NCBI GenBank assembly: GCA_002433485.1
Contig: DJIF01000130.1
Span: 1 to 64,000, forward strand
Length of the DNA: 64,000 nucleotides
Direction of reading: 5' to 3'
Source of the DNA: Deltaproteobacteria bacterium UBA6601
GTDB taxonomy: Bacteria > Myxococcota_A > UBA796 > UBA9615
The position numbers and the translations under genes were made by a program. Below, in pieces: positions 43,357-53,428 of this stretch. The notes under the pieces were generated by a model. It was not told the DNA's origin, ran no database searches, and worked only from the letters and a program-made list of their open reading frames with translations. Within the stretch, counting starts at the first letter, position 1. The number at the start of each line of letters is the position of its first letter.

Positions 43357-44580
43357 TCAGAGCGTTGCGCCGTATGATTCGCCTCGCCGGGCTGCATTCT
43401 TCTCTGCGTCTTCGTTGGAGACGATGTCTACCGGGAGCCAGCGCTGCAGGTAGATGATCATGGGGCTGGCGATGTAGATAGAAGAGTAGGTCCCTACCAG
43501 TACCCCGACAAACAGAGCCAGCGCAAAGTCCTGCAGGATGGCGCCGCCAAAGATCATTAAGGCGGAGACCGCAATGATAGTGGTCACAGAGGTCAGCAGC
43601 GTGCGGGACAAAGTCTCATTTAGGGAGACATTGATGACTTCAGCCAGATCTCGCCTTGGAAAGCGCCGTAGGTTTTCACGGATGCGATCGTAGACCACGA
43701 TGGTGTCGTTAAGCGAGTAGCCGACGATGGTCAACAGTGCGCCGATGGTGGGCAAGGTGAACTCACGACCCAGTAGGCAAAACACCCCGATGGTGAAGAT
43801 CACGTCGTGCAGCAGCGCAGCGACTGCGCCCGGCGCGAAGCTGAGGTCAAAGCGGAATGCGACGTAGACCAGGATGAGGGCCAGGGATAGTACGATGGAG
43901 AGCAGCCCCTTGCGGCGCAGCTCAGCTCCAACGCTTGGCCCCACCATCTCTACACTCACCACCTCAAAGCCTGCCTGCTCCCCTTTGCCACTGCCGAGGA
44001 CACCGGCAAGGGTCTCCTTGACCTTGTCAGTGAGGCCTGGAAAGGACACCTCAAAGGCGTTGTGAGTGACCATGCTGGCGGCTACCTTAACGTCTGGATT
44101 CATGGCCTTGAGGCGACGGGTAAAGGTGTCTAGATCCCTGGGGCTGTTGGCTACCGCGGTCATATGAACGCTCTGTCCTTGCTCCCATTCAAAGGCCTTC
44201 CAGGCCTGTTCCCCGTCTTCTGCCGTGAGCTGTTCCTGGACGGTGGTGAAGAATGCGTCGGCGCCGAAGTTGATGTTCTCCACGCGAATGAGGAACTCAT
44301 CCCCGGTTGAGCCGAAGGCCTGCACGTTGTCATCACTGAGTCCAATGGCGGCAAGGCCAGTGCGGATCTGAGCGATGTCCACCGTGCCGGGAACCTTGAC
44401 GTGAATCTCGGTGCCGCCGGAGAAGTCCACCCCATACTTCGGGCCGAGGGGAAACGAGCGGTCAATGCTCCCGTAGACAAACAGCAAGAGTGCCAGGCTG
44501 ATGGCGATGCTGGATAGCACGCCGAAGCCCTTGCGTTTGCCGATGAGGTCGAAAGAAGTGCCAGGTTTTACGATTTGCAT
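43357..44580 (-). CDS. secF: protein translocase subunit SecF
   Basis: With SecD it uses the proton gradient to complete export of Sec substrates. 407 residues: TM1 (about 20-40), a periplasmic domain (45-220) longer than in E. coli SecF (323 residues total), then five helices with GVDFSGGTEI, VGPSVGAELRRKG, TIVGYSLNDTIVVYDRIRENL and RTLLTSVTT. It starts 27 bases after secD. Confidence 0.95.
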   Translation of the reverse strand: MQIVKPGTSFDLIGKRKGFGVLSSIAISLALLLFVYGSIDRSFPLGPKYGVDFSGGTEIHVKVPGTVDIAQIRTGLAAIGLSDDNVQAFGSTGDEFLIRVENINFGADAFFTTVQEQLTAEDGEQAWKAFEWEQGQSVHMTAVANSPRDLDTFTRRLKAMNPDVKVAASMVTHNAFEVSFPGLTDKVKETLAGVLGSGKGEQAGFEVVSVEMVGPSVGAELRRKGLLSIVLSLALILVYVAFRFDLSFAPGAVAALLHDVIFTIGVFCLLGREFTLPTIGALLTIVGYSLNDTIVVYDRIRENLRRFPRRDLAEVINVSLNETLSRTLLTSVTTIIAVSALMIFGGAILQDFALALFVGVLVGTYSSIYIASPMIIYLQRWLPVDIVSNEDAEKNAARRGESYGATL

Positions 44581-44607
44581 GGTTCGTGCCTTGGGTAGAT
44601 CTGGGCC

Positions 44608-46677
44608 TTAGAGGCCAATGGAGAGGCTCTTAACCTCCCGCTTGATGCACAGGTAATCAAACAGCAGGCGGGTGAATACCAGTGCTGTGACCACTGAGGT
44701 GAGGATGCCAATCATCAAGGTGACTGCGAAGCCCTTGATGGGGCCGGAGCCGTAGGAATAAAGGACCGCCGCGGTAATAAAGGTCGTGATGTTGGCGTCG
44801 AGAATCGTCCATGTAGCCTTCTCATAGCCGGCAGCTATGGCTGCCCGCACCCCTCGTCCGGCATGGATCTCCTCACGAATACGCTCGAAGATGATTACGT
44901 TGGCGTCGACCGCCATGCCGATGGTGAGGATGATGCCGGCGATGCCTGGCAGGGTGAGGGTGGCCCCAAAGGCAGCCAGGATCGACAGAATAAAGAGCAT
45001 GTTCAGGAGCACCGCCAGGTTCGCGGTCAGCCCTGCCCCTCGGTAGTAGATCGCCATGAAGAACAGGATCAACAGTCCGGCGATGGTCGCGGCCATGCGT
45101 CCCGCCGCGATCGAGTCGTCGCCAAGCGTTTTGCCTACGGTGCGATTATGGAGGATCTCAATGGGCGCTGGCAGCGCACCGGCATGGAGTACTACGACCA
45201 GATCCCGAGCGTCCTGCACTGCCTCTACGCTGTCGCTTCCCCCCAAGGTAATGGAGGCAATGCCATTGGGGATCTTCTCTTGAAAAACCGGCGCTGAGTT
45301 CACGTTGCCGTCGAGAATGATCGCCATCCGCTTGCCCACGTTGTCGCCGCTGAGGTCGCTGAAGATTCGGGCGCCCTCATTGTCGAGTTCCATCCGAACG
45401 TAAGAACTGTTGAACTGATCGCGTGCAACGGAAGCGTATTCGACCCGATCACCGGTCAGATCTATCTTTCGATTGACCAGATAGGGGGTGCTTCGTTCAT
45501 GGCGCATGGTCAGGGGGTCGAACTTTTTATTGTGAAAGACCTCAGCGTCTTCGGGTATGCGGCCAGCCAGGGCCGCAGCCAGGGCCTCGTCGCTGTAGTT
45601 ATCACCGAGGTTGGCTTCTGTGACGGCCTTGTCGACCACTTCAGCGACGCGCGCATCAGACCAGCTCTCATCGGGATGGGTGTCACCGTAGAGCATGCGA
45701 AATTCAAGTTGAGCGGTCTGACCCACGAGGTCAATGGCTCGTTGGGGGTCATCGAGACCAGGCAATTGCACCGTAATGCGGTCCTCGCCCTTAGTCAGGA
45801 TGACCGGTTCGGTAACGCCGAACTCGTCGACTCGATTGCGGATGGTTTCAACCGCCTGTTGGAGCGCTGTTTCCTTGATGCTTGCTTCATTGAGGGGCTC
45901 AAGGGAGTAGACCTCGGCGTTGCGCCCGTCGACCTCCTGGGTACCCTGCAAGATGTAGAGCCCAGTGCCTTCCTTGATGGCCCCGCGGACTGCAGCTCGC
46001 TGACTTTCTTCGATGAATACTGCCACGTTGGCGGTGCCCGGGATTCTCTTACTGCTGGCCTCGATCTCTTTTTCCTTCAGGATGCTTACCATCTGGTCCG
46101 CACCGCGATCGGAGGCAGCTTCAAGGGCTTTTCTAAGGTCAACCTGCAGCTCAAGGTCAATGCCACCTTGAAGGTCGAGCCCCAGGTTGATCTTACGGGC
46201 CGGGAAGTACTCGGCGGCGGCCGGGGGACGCACCAGGGCGTCCTCGTGACCGCCCCCCTCAATGGCGAACTCAACCACATCGCCCTCTTTGAGCTTGGTG
46301 TCCGCTGCGCCATTGGCGCCGTTAATGGCGCCCTTGCCGGTGTTGAAGGCCGCCCTGATCCTGGGGGTCGTCAGATCAGAGACTCTTGCCGCGATCAGAT
46401 TCTCCGCTGCCAGCCCGGCATCGTCACCACTGATCGTGAAGCTCCACTGTCCGCTCGCCTCTCGGCTGCGATGGTCTTCGAGAGTGCGAGTGGCCGCTGT
46501 ACGAGCTTCATCGCCCTGTGCGTTATCAACGAAGGCCTCAAGCTGAGCCAGGCGCGAGTAATAGCCCTGCAGCTCAGTTTCGGTGGACCAACCACCGAAA
46601 CTCCAGACCAGGTAGACGATGCTCAGAACCATTGCCAGGGCCATGAGCGAGAACTTGAACCACCAGTTGCCGTCCAT
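44608..46677 (-). CDS. secD: protein translocase subunit SecD
   Basis: 689 residues: TM1 (about 8-28), a large periplasmic P1 domain with GLDLQGGIDLELQV, IRNRVDEFGV and VQLPGLDDPQRA, then TM2-6 with GKTLGDDSIAAGR, IGMAVDANVIIFERIREE and ANITTFI. The first 140 residues between TM1 and the GLDLQGG motif include an acidic, probably lineage-specific insertion (about 110-165). It sits 8 bases after yajC and forms the Sec holo-translocon accessory complex with yajC and secF. Confidence 0.96.
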   Translation of the reverse strand: MDGNWWFKFSLMALAMVLSIVYLVWSFGGWSTETELQGYYSRLAQLEAFVDNAQGDEARTAATRTLEDHRSREASGQWSFTISGDDAGLAAENLIAARVSDLTTPRIRAAFNTGKGAINGANGAADTKLKEGDVVEFAIEGGGHEDALVRPPAAAEYFPARKINLGLDLQGGIDLELQVDLRKALEAASDRGADQMVSILKEKEIEASSKRIPGTANVAVFIEESQRAAVRGAIKEGTGLYILQGTQEVDGRNAEVYSLEPLNEASIKETALQQAVETIRNRVDEFGVTEPVILTKGEDRITVQLPGLDDPQRAIDLVGQTAQLEFRMLYGDTHPDESWSDARVAEVVDKAVTEANLGDNYSDEALAAALAGRIPEDAEVFHNKKFDPLTMRHERSTPYLVNRKIDLTGDRVEYASVARDQFNSSYVRMELDNEGARIFSDLSGDNVGKRMAIILDGNVNSAPVFQEKIPNGIASITLGGSDSVEAVQDARDLVVVLHAGALPAPIEILHNRTVGKTLGDDSIAAGRMAATIAGLLILFFMAIYYRGAGLTANLAVLLNMLFILSILAAFGATLTLPGIAGIILTIGMAVDANVIIFERIREEIHAGRGVRAAIAAGYEKATWTILDANITTFITAAVLYSYGSGPIKGFAVTLMIGILTSVVTALVFTRLLFDYLCIKREVKSLSIGL

Positions 46678-46685
46678 CTTCAGTC

Positions 46686-47033
46686 CTATTTGTTGTCGGC
46701 TTTGGAGCCGTCCGTTTCCATTGTTGTGGTGCGAGACACTTTGTTCTTGTCCACTCGAACTTTCACACCCTTCGCCACCTCAAGCTGCACGACGGCCTCT
46801 TCCACGGCCGCCACTCGTCCGTGAAGTCCGGCTGCAGTAACCACCTGGTCGCCCTTCTTGAGCGCAGCAACCATGGCCTGATGAGCCCGCGCCTGCTTGG
46901 TCTGCGGACGAATCACGAGAAAGTACCAGATGGCAATAATAAGGCCGAAGAACAGCATCATCGGCGGCCCCTGTGGTGGCGGGGCTGCGCCACCTTCCTG
47001 GGCCAGCGCGGTTCCGATCAGAAGCTCTAGCAT
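46686..47033 (-). CDS. yajC: preprotein translocase subunit YajC
   Basis: 115 residues with one N-terminal membrane helix (MMLFFGLIIAIWYFLVIRPQ) and the typical short basic stretch. The cytosolic domain has LKKGDQVVTAAGLHGRV, the family signature. The C-terminus is charged. It lies between tgt and secD, the standard queA-tgt-yajC-secDF order. Confidence 0.95.
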   Translation of the reverse strand: MLELLIGTALAQEGGAAPPPQGPPMMLFFGLIIAIWYFLVIRPQTKQARAHQAMVAALKKGDQVVTAAGLHGRVAAVEEAVVQLEVAKGVKVRVDKNKVSRTTTMETDGSKADNK

Positions 47034-47048
47034 TCACAACTCCACATC

Positions 47049-48200
47049 TCAGTCCACCTGCCTCTTGGACGGGCTCAGACCGTCCTCCCGTGACCGCGCC
47101 CACGCCAACAGTTCCGCAAAATTGCCAGCTTCGATTGAGCTGCGGACACGCTCCATGAGGCGCTGGTAATAGTGCAGGTTGTGGATGGAGAGCAAGCGCG
47201 GAGCGAGACTATCTTTGATGACAAAGAGATGGCGCAGGTATGCGCGGCTAAAATTCTTGCAGGTGAAGCAGTCGCAATCTTCGTCCAGCGGGCGTTGGTC
47301 TCGTCGCCATCTGGAGTTTTTCAGCACCAGCCGCCCAGCGCTGGTGAAAAGATTGCCATTGCGCGCATTGCGGGTAGGCAGTACGCAATCGAACATATCG
47401 ATCCCGGCGGCGACCGCCTCGATGATGTCTTCTGGGTAGCCTACCCCCATCAGGTAGCGTGGCTTGTTGGACGGCAGTCGGGGTGCTGTAAAGCGCACCA
47501 CTGAGTACATGTCATCGGCAGCTTCTCCCACCGACAGCCCGCCGACCGCATAGCCATTAAAGTCCAGTTCAATGAGGCGCTCCAGGCACTCTTGTCTCAG
47601 GTCGAGTTCGAGGCCGCCCTGGACAATCCCGAACAAGGCCGGACCTCGCTCGGGGTTGCGGGGCACCGCCAGGCTTCGCTGTGCCCACTGCAGGGTCCTG
47701 TTCATGGCCGCGATCAAGGTGTCCCGGTCGGCGGGAAGTGCCGCGCAATCATCGAGCACCATGGCGATATCGACACCTAGTGCGATCTGATGTTGCACGG
47801 TGCTCTCTGGACTGAGTCGAATGAGTTGTCCGCCGTGCGGGTTACGGAAGCTGACCCCGTCGTCGTCCATCTCACGCATTGCGGCAAGGCTGAATACCTG
47901 AAAGCCGCCGCTGTCGGTCAGGATCGGCCCATCCCAGCCCATGAAACGGTGTAGCCCACCAAGTTCTCGAATCATCTCACTGCCTGGCCGACACACCAGG
48001 TGAAAGGTGTTGGACAACACGATGTCGGCGCCCAGGGCGCGCAGATCATCCTGCGCCAGACCTTTGACCACCCCGTAGGTGCCGACGGGCATAAAGGCCG
48101 GCGTGCGCACCGCTCCATGGGGCAACCGCAGCCTGCCGACCCTGGCCTCGCTGAGAGGGTCTTGAGCCAATGGCTCAAAGGATGAGCATTGCATCGCCAT
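47049..48200 (-). CDS. tgt: queuine tRNA-ribosyltransferase
   Basis: Exchanges guanine 34 of GUN-anticodon tRNAs for preQ1. 383 residues: DSGGFQVFSL, GIVQGG, GGLSVGE, FDCVLPTRNARNG with the nucleophilic Asp, and the zinc site DCDCFTCKNFSRAYLRH. The start overlaps the queA end by 26 bases. Confidence 0.96.
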   Translation of the reverse strand: MAMQCSSFEPLAQDPLSEARVGRLRLPHGAVRTPAFMPVGTYGVVKGLAQDDLRALGADIVLSNTFHLVCRPGSEMIRELGGLHRFMGWDGPILTDSGGFQVFSLAAMREMDDDGVSFRNPHGGQLIRLSPESTVQHQIALGVDIAMVLDDCAALPADRDTLIAAMNRTLQWAQRSLAVPRNPERGPALFGIVQGGLELDLRQECLERLIELDFNGYAVGGLSVGEAADDMYSVVRFTAPRLPSNKPRYLMGVGYPEDIIEAVAAGIDMFDCVLPTRNARNGNLFTSAGRLVLKNSRWRRDQRPLDEDCDCFTCKNFSRAYLRHLFVIKDSLAPRLLSIHNLHYYQRLMERVRSSIEAGNFAELLAWARSREDGLSPSKRQVD

Positions 48201-49311
48201 AGCTATAGAAGCGGTAGCCGCTATTAGCGGCCTGCTGATAGAGGTTGAGGGTCCGTTGGCGGCCCAGAAAGGAGGCCACGAGCATGATCAGCGTGCTCCC
48301 CGGAAGGTGGAAATTAGTGAGCAGGGATAGCGGCAGTCTGGCCGGGTCGCCGGGCCGCAGGAACAGGTCGGTTGAACGCAGAGCACCATCATCGGGCCGG
48401 CCGGCGCGGTGCCATGATTCAAGGCTGCGACAAACTGTTGTTCCCACTGCGATCAAGCGCCCTCCCCTGTCCTCGCAGCGCCGAATGGCGTCGCCGCACT
48501 CCACTGGCACCCGATAGCTCTCACGGTGCATTGAATGGCCCGACAACTGCTCGGTGCGGACCGGCTGGAAGGTGCCAAGCCCAACGTGCAGCGTTACCGA
48601 GCTTCGCTCAATACCCCGCTTGGCGAGGGCGTCGAGGACCTGCTCGCTGAAGTGGAGCCCGGCAGTCGGAGCGGCCACTGCTCCTGGCGTGTTGGCAAAC
48701 AGTGTTTGGTAGCGTCGGTGGTCTTCTCTGGAGGGTCCTGTTGTCCTTTGGATGTAAGGTGGGAGAGGCATTTCTCCCCAGCTGTTGGCGACGGAGGTCA
48801 GGTCACTTAGCTTTGCGGATTGGTCTTCGGGTGCCAAAAAGACCCGACGCTGTCCGTCTGCAAGGCTCTCGCCGATGGTGATATGGGGCGCCTCTTTTGC
48901 ACCCTGATCGCCTCGCCGTTCAAGCTGGAGGCGGCTGCCGGGACGGACCCTCGCAGATGGACGGACCAGTGCAGACCAGGAGCCATCAGCCAGAGCTCTT
49001 ATGAGCAGGATCTCGACCGTGCCGCCACTGTGCTTGCGCGCAAACATTCGGGCTGGCAGCACCTGAGTGTCGTTCACGATGAGGAGGTCCCCCGGCTCAA
49101 GGATGGACGGCAGATCAGTAAATTGCAGGTCCCGGCTGTCGGCCTGATCCCGAGCCACCGCCAGCAAGCGACTTGAGTCGCGTCTCTCAAGGGGGTGCTG
49201 GGCGATGCAACCCTCGGGCAGTTGAAACTGGTAGCTGCTCAGCAGAGCGTCGAGGCTCTGCCCTTCCGCTGGGCTCTTGGCGGGGGGTCTTGCGGGGCTT
49301 GTCAACGTCAT
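48175..49311 (-). CDS. queA: S-adenosylmethionine:tRNA ribosyltransferase-isomerase QueA
   Basis: Next step after Tgt: turns preQ1 into epoxyqueuosine using SAM as ribosyl donor. 378 residues with an extra N-terminal 25 before the usual YQFQLPEGCIAQHPLERRD. Motifs FANTPGAVAAPTAGLHF, LHVGLGTFQPV and LTNFHLPGSTLIMLV are intact. First gene of the queA-to-ihf unit, divergent from nadE (161-base gap). Confidence 0.95.
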   Translation of the reverse strand: MTLTSPARPPAKSPAEGQSLDALLSSYQFQLPEGCIAQHPLERRDSSRLLAVARDQADSRDLQFTDLPSILEPGDLLIVNDTQVLPARMFARKHSGGTVEILLIRALADGSWSALVRPSARVRPGSRLQLERRGDQGAKEAPHITIGESLADGQRRVFLAPEDQSAKLSDLTSVANSWGEMPLPPYIQRTTGPSREDHRRYQTLFANTPGAVAAPTAGLHFSEQVLDALAKRGIERSSVTLHVGLGTFQPVRTEQLSGHSMHRESYRVPVECGDAIRRCEDRGGRLIAVGTTVCRSLESWHRAGRPDDGALRSTDLFLRPGDPARLPLSLLTNFHLPGSTLIMLVASFLGRQRTLNLYQQAANSGYRFYSYGDAMLIL

Positions 49312-49472
49312 CGCTGAGCGCTTCTAGATCAGTGTGGCCAAAGCTGCAATGACTCCCTCCATCGGAGCCATATCTTGGTACCGCCTGGCAGCGGGTCGTA
49401 GTGATGATGGCGCAGGCAGAATCGACCATTCGCAATTTGAATCGAGTACTCTCTGCAGCGAAGGAGGCTGGC

Positions 49473-51146
49473 ATGCGGGTCGCTCTGGCACAGCTAAACT
49501 CTCTGGTCGGCGATGTGCGTGGAAACGCAGCGAGCATCACCAAACAATATCGGCAGGCTCGAGCCCTGGGCGCTGAACTGGTGGTCTTCCCGGAGCTGGC
49601 TCTGGTTGGCTACCCACCCAGAGACCTGGTCGACCGACCATCGCTGTGGGCCGCCTGTAAGCGCGAACTCCGGTCCCTGGCCGAGTTGACCAGGGACGGT
49701 GGCGCCATCTTGCTGGGCACCTTGACGCCGACGCAGTCTCAGGTGGGACGGGCGGTGTTCAACTCAGCGGTGCTGCTTGAAGGAGGCCGCGAGCTGGCGC
49801 GTGTACATAAGTCGCTGCTGCCCAGCTATGACGTTTTTGATGAAGCCCGCTACTTTGAGCCTGCCCGGCCCGGCTCGGTGGCGCCGATTGCGTTTCGTGG
49901 TCATTGCCTAGGGGTAACCATCTGCGAGGACGTCTGGAATGATGCCGACTTCTGGGAAAGGCGTCTGTACGACCGAGACCCCGCCCAGGAGTTGGTCGAT
50001 CAGGGTGCAGATCTACTGATCAATCTTTCGGCCTCCCCCTATCACCTCGGCAAGCAGGGCTTGCGCCACGAGATGTTGTCGACTCTAGCTCAGGGCCTCA
50101 AGGTTCCGGTGTTGCACTGCAATCTGGTCGGGGGCAACGATGAGTTGATCTTTGATGGGGCGAGCTTTGCCTGCTGGTCTGACGGCAGCCTGCGTGCAGT
50201 CGCCGCGTGTTTTGCAGAAGATCTATTGCTGCTGGATACAGAAAAACCTGGCCTACCAATCCCCCCTGCAGCTCCCCTCTCGGCCCCGGAGGGCGCGGCG
50301 CGGGCCCTGACTCTGGGTGTGGCGGACTATTTCTCCAAATGCGGCTTTGAACGCGCTGTGGTTGGCCTCAGCGGCGGCATCGACTCGGCGGTAACTGCCG
50401 CCCTGGCAGTGCGAGCCCTGGGGGCTGACCAGGTTACCGGGATCACCATGCCGTCACGATATTCGTCGAGCGGTTCTATAGAGGATTCCAGGCAACTCGC
50501 TGAGGCACTCGGGATCGAATTTCATGTAGTGCCGATAGAGAGCACTCACCGTGCTTATCAAGATAGTCTCAGCGAGCTCTGGAAGAGCGCTGGCTGTGTG
50601 GATATTCAGACCACGGGTCTGGCCGATCAGAACCTCCAGGCGCGAATTCGCGGGAATCTGCTCATGGCCTGGTCAAATCGGCGGGGGGCGCTGGTGCTCT
50701 CTACTGGCAATAAGAGTGAGCTGGCGGTGGGCTATTGCACCCTCTATGGCGATATGGCTGGCGGACTGGCGGTTATCTCCGACCTTCCCAAGACCCTGGT
50801 CTATGAAGTTGCCAATTGGCTCAATTGCGACGGAGTTGTTATCCCGCAAGAGACGATCAACAAGCCTCCGTCCGCGGAACTCGCCCCTGATCAGCTGGAC
50901 ACCGACTCGCTGCCGCCCTACCCCGTGCTTGACGCCATTCTTAACGGCTACATAGAGCAGTGCGCCGAGCCCGCCGCAATCGCCCAACAAACGGGCATCC
51001 CGAGCGACCAGGTTGAGGCGGTGGTCCAGTTGGTCAACCGCAACGAATTCAAGCGCCGCCAGGCGGCACCTGGGCTGCGAGTAACCAGCAAGGCCTTTGG
51101 CTCTGGTCGTCGCTTCCCAGTCGCGGCCCGCTTTGGGTTCGACTGA
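49473..51146 (+). CDS. nadE: glutamine-dependent NAD+ synthetase
   Basis: Amidates deamido-NAD+ with ammonia from glutamine. 557 residues from ATG 49473 with AAGGAGG 5 bases upstream; the open frame from 49401 adds an unsupported leader. The N-terminal nitrilase-type glutaminase has the catalytic triad in FPELALVGYP (Glu), HKSLLPSYDVF (Lys) and TICEDVWND (Cys). The C-terminal ATP-pyrophosphatase (about 295-557) has GLSGGIDSAV, TGNKSE and KPPSAEL. With nadC it is the second NAD gene here. Confidence 0.95.
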   Translation: MRVALAQLNSLVGDVRGNAASITKQYRQARALGAELVVFPELALVGYPPRDLVDRPSLWAACKRELRSLAELTRDGGAILLGTLTPTQSQVGRAVFNSAVLLEGGRELARVHKSLLPSYDVFDEARYFEPARPGSVAPIAFRGHCLGVTICEDVWNDADFWERRLYDRDPAQELVDQGADLLINLSASPYHLGKQGLRHEMLSTLAQGLKVPVLHCNLVGGNDELIFDGASFACWSDGSLRAVAACFAEDLLLLDTEKPGLPIPPAAPLSAPEGAARALTLGVADYFSKCGFERAVVGLSGGIDSAVTAALAVRALGADQVTGITMPSRYSSSGSIEDSRQLAEALGIEFHVVPIESTHRAYQDSLSELWKSAGCVDIQTTGLADQNLQARIRGNLLMAWSNRRGALVLSTGNKSELAVGYCTLYGDMAGGLAVISDLPKTLVYEVANWLNCDGVVIPQETINKPPSAELAPDQLDTDSLPPYPVLDAILNGYIEQCAEPAAIAQQTGIPSDQVEAVVQLVNRNEFKRRQAAPGLRVTSKAFGSGRRFPVAARFGFD

Positions 51147-51154
51147 AGCTTTCC

Positions 51155-51928
51155 TCAGCCCTCAGAATCCTTGCCATGGTTCATGCCAGAAAAGGCCTTG
51201 AGCATCTCAATGGGGATCGGGAAGACCACAGTTGAGCTGTTCTCGGCGGACACTTCGGACAGGGTCTGCAGGTAGCGCAACTGAATGGTGATCGGGCTCT
51301 CGCCCATGATCTTGGATGCCTCGGTGAGCTTTGAACTTGCCTGCAGTTCGCCATCCGCAGCAATGATCTTGGCGCGCCGCTCCCGTTCCGCTTCTGCCTG
51401 CTTGGCCATAGCGCGCTGCATCTCCTGCGGTAGGTCGATGTGCTTGAGTTCTACCTTGCTGACCTTGATGCCCCAGGCATCAGTGTCTTCGTCGAGCAGG
51501 TTCTGCAGCTTGGTGTTGATCTTCTCGCGGTCAGCGAGTAGTTCGTCCAGCTCACAGGTTCCTGCCACCGAGCGCAGTGTGGTCTGGGCCAACTGCGAGG
51601 TGGCATAGAGGAAGTTGTCCACCTCGATGATGGCCTTCTCCGGCGACATCACCCGGAAATAAACCACCGCATTGATCTTTACGGAGACGTTGTCGCGGGT
51701 GATCACATCCTGGGTCGGAATGTCGAGGGTTACTACCCGCAGGTCTACCTTGACGAGCTTGTCCACAAAGGGAATCAGGAAGACGATTCCTGGGCCTTTG
51801 ACCGCGACAAAGCGGCCAAGCCGAAACACGGTGCCTCGCTCATATTCACGCAAGATCTTGATGGCCGACGACAGGATGGCGACGCCAGCGATGACGAAAA
51901 AGAAGGCCAATTCAATGAACGCACTCAT
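51155..51928 (-). CDS. slipin (SPFH/band 7 membrane protein)
   Basis: 257 residues with one N-terminal membrane helix (about 5-25), the slipin start REYERGTVFRLGRF, SPFH core VVTLDIPTQDVITRDNVSVKINAVVYF and a coiled segment rich in Glu/Ala/Arg (about 175-200). Slipins are stomatin-like scaffold proteins and NfeD is their usual operon partner and protease. The nfeD gene ends 6 bases upstream. Confidence 0.93.
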   Translation of the reverse strand: MSAFIELAFFFVIAGVAILSSAIKILREYERGTVFRLGRFVAVKGPGIVFLIPFVDKLVKVDLRVVTLDIPTQDVITRDNVSVKINAVVYFRVMSPEKAIIEVDNFLYATSQLAQTTLRSVAGTCELDELLADREKINTKLQNLLDEDTDAWGIKVSKVELKHIDLPQEMQRAMAKQAEAERERRAKIIAADGELQASSKLTEASKIMGESPITIQLRYLQTLSEVSAENSSTVVFPIPIEMLKAFSGMNHGKDSEG

Positions 51929-51934
51929 TGTTCG

Positions 51935-53428
51935 TTACTCCGGTTGGGTTTGGGCCGTCGAAGTGGGGTTCGACGGCAGTTCGGGAGGGGCTTCGGAGGT
52001 TGCGGCCTGGACTTCCAGTTTCAGGCCGTGCACCGCGATCACCGTGATCGGACTGTCCTCGCCAATGGGGTCCCTGGAGAAGGCCGCCCAGCGTTCGCTA
52101 TGGACAAATACCTGGCCAGTCTTACGACCCCCGGGGATGGCGCTCAAGGTGTGGCCCGCGGCGCCCACCATTCCTTCTTCGCCGCCCATTACCTTGCGAG
52201 TGTGTCCGCGCCAGACCAGCCAGGCGACTAAGCCCACGCAGAGCATGGTGAAGACCACTACGATGGCCACCACTTCAGGAGTGACTCCGATATTGAATTC
52301 AGGACTCTTCTTCACCAGAAACAGACCCCCAAAGGCCAGAGACACACCACCTCCAACCGTCAGCAGTCCATAGCTGGGAAAATAGACTTCGGCAAATAGA
52401 CAGCCAAAACCAATGAAGACGAAGACCAGGGCCAGCAGATTGACTGGAATGGCGCTGAGGCCGAATGCCGCGAGCAGCAGCGCGATTGCGCCAACCACAC
52501 CGGGAATGATGAGGCCCGGATTGTTGAACTCCAGGTAGAAGCCCAGCGCTGCCAGCGCCATTAGCAGATAGGTCACGTTGGGGTGGGTCAGGAGAGTCAG
52601 AACCCGGTGCGCAAGGCTCATGGGCACATGCTCCACCGCTCCCTGCGTGCGCAGTACCAGTCGCTGGTCTGTCGCGAGGCTGATCTCCTGTCCGTCGATC
52701 TGCTCCAGCAAATCATCCAAAGACTCCGCTTCCAGATCGACAACACCCAATTCGACGGCTTCGTCTACTTGAATTGAGACGCTCTCCCTGACCGCCTTTT
52801 CGGCCCAGTCCGCATTACGCCCCCGTTGTTCCGCAACGTTGCGGATAAAGGCGACCGAGTCATTGGTCACCTTCTCCAACATGGCGGCCTCAGAGTCCTT
52901 CTTGGATTCCTCGTCCTCCTGTTCCTGGCCGGTGGTTGGCATGGACATCATCACCGGATGTGCTGCTCCGATGTTGGTGGCAGGCGCCATTGCCGCGACG
53001 TGTGCAGCCATGGTGATGAAGGTCCCCGCCGATGCAGCCCGAGACCCGCGTGGACCCACATAGACAATCAGAGGTACTTCCGAACGGAGCATTTCCTTGA
53101 CCATCTCGCGGGTGCTCTGTAGCGAGCCGCCCGGCGTGTCGAGAACCAAGACCACAGCCCGCACCTCCGGGTCCTGTTCGGCCTTTGCGATGCCCTCTAC
53201 GAAGTAATCCCGCGTACCCCGATTAATGATCTGATCATCGAGGGTGAGGACCTGGATTCTTCCCGGGCCTGGATCACGAATGGGTTGAGCTTCACCTGCT
53301 TTGATCGGCTTGACCGAGGTCTCATCAGACGTGGGCTCAATTGCCTCCTGGGCACGCGTAGCACTGCTCAGCGCTGCTGTAATCAGCGCCATGCTGAGGA
53401 TGCAGATGTTTAACAGTCGCAGATTCAT
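51935..53428 (-). CDS. NfeD1b membrane ClpP-class serine protease
   Basis: 497 residues. A signal/anchor (1-26) is followed by a ClpP-like protease domain (about 55-280) with GSRAASAGTFI carrying the likely nucleophilic Ser and a downstream helix with Lys near WAEKAV. Four to six membrane helices (about 285-410) follow, then a C-terminal OB-fold (about 415-475) with VHSERWAAFS. NfeD1b cleaves slipin/stomatin C-termini in the known archaeal pair. It overlaps the UDG-like gene by 4 bases. Confidence 0.93.
   Translation of the reverse strand: MNLRLLNICILSMALITAALSSATRAQEAIEPTSDETSVKPIKAGEAQPIRDPGPGRIQVLTLDDQIINRGTRDYFVEGIAKAEQDPEVRAVVLVLDTPGGSLQSTREMVKEMLRSEVPLIVYVGPRGSRAASAGTFITMAAHVAAMAPATNIGAAHPVMMSMPTTGQEQEDEESKKDSEAAMLEKVTNDSVAFIRNVAEQRGRNADWAEKAVRESVSIQVDEAVELGVVDLEAESLDDLLEQIDGQEISLATDQRLVLRTQGAVEHVPMSLAHRVLTLLTHPNVTYLLMALAALGFYLEFNNPGLIIPGVVGAIALLLAAFGLSAIPVNLLALVFVFIGFGCLFAEVYFPSYGLLTVGGGVSLAFGGLFLVKKSPEFNIGVTPEVVAIVVVFTMLCVGLVAWLVWRGHTRKVMGGEEGMVGAAGHTLSAIPGGRKTGQVFVHSERWAAFSRDPIGEDSPITVIAVHGLKLEVQAATSEAPPELPSNPTSTAQTQPE

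Noticed and set aside
45499..46824. 441-codon open frame on the plus strand antisense to secD
   Set aside because: It is long but lies wholly opposite secD, whose motifs are intact; it reflects codon bias of the real gene.
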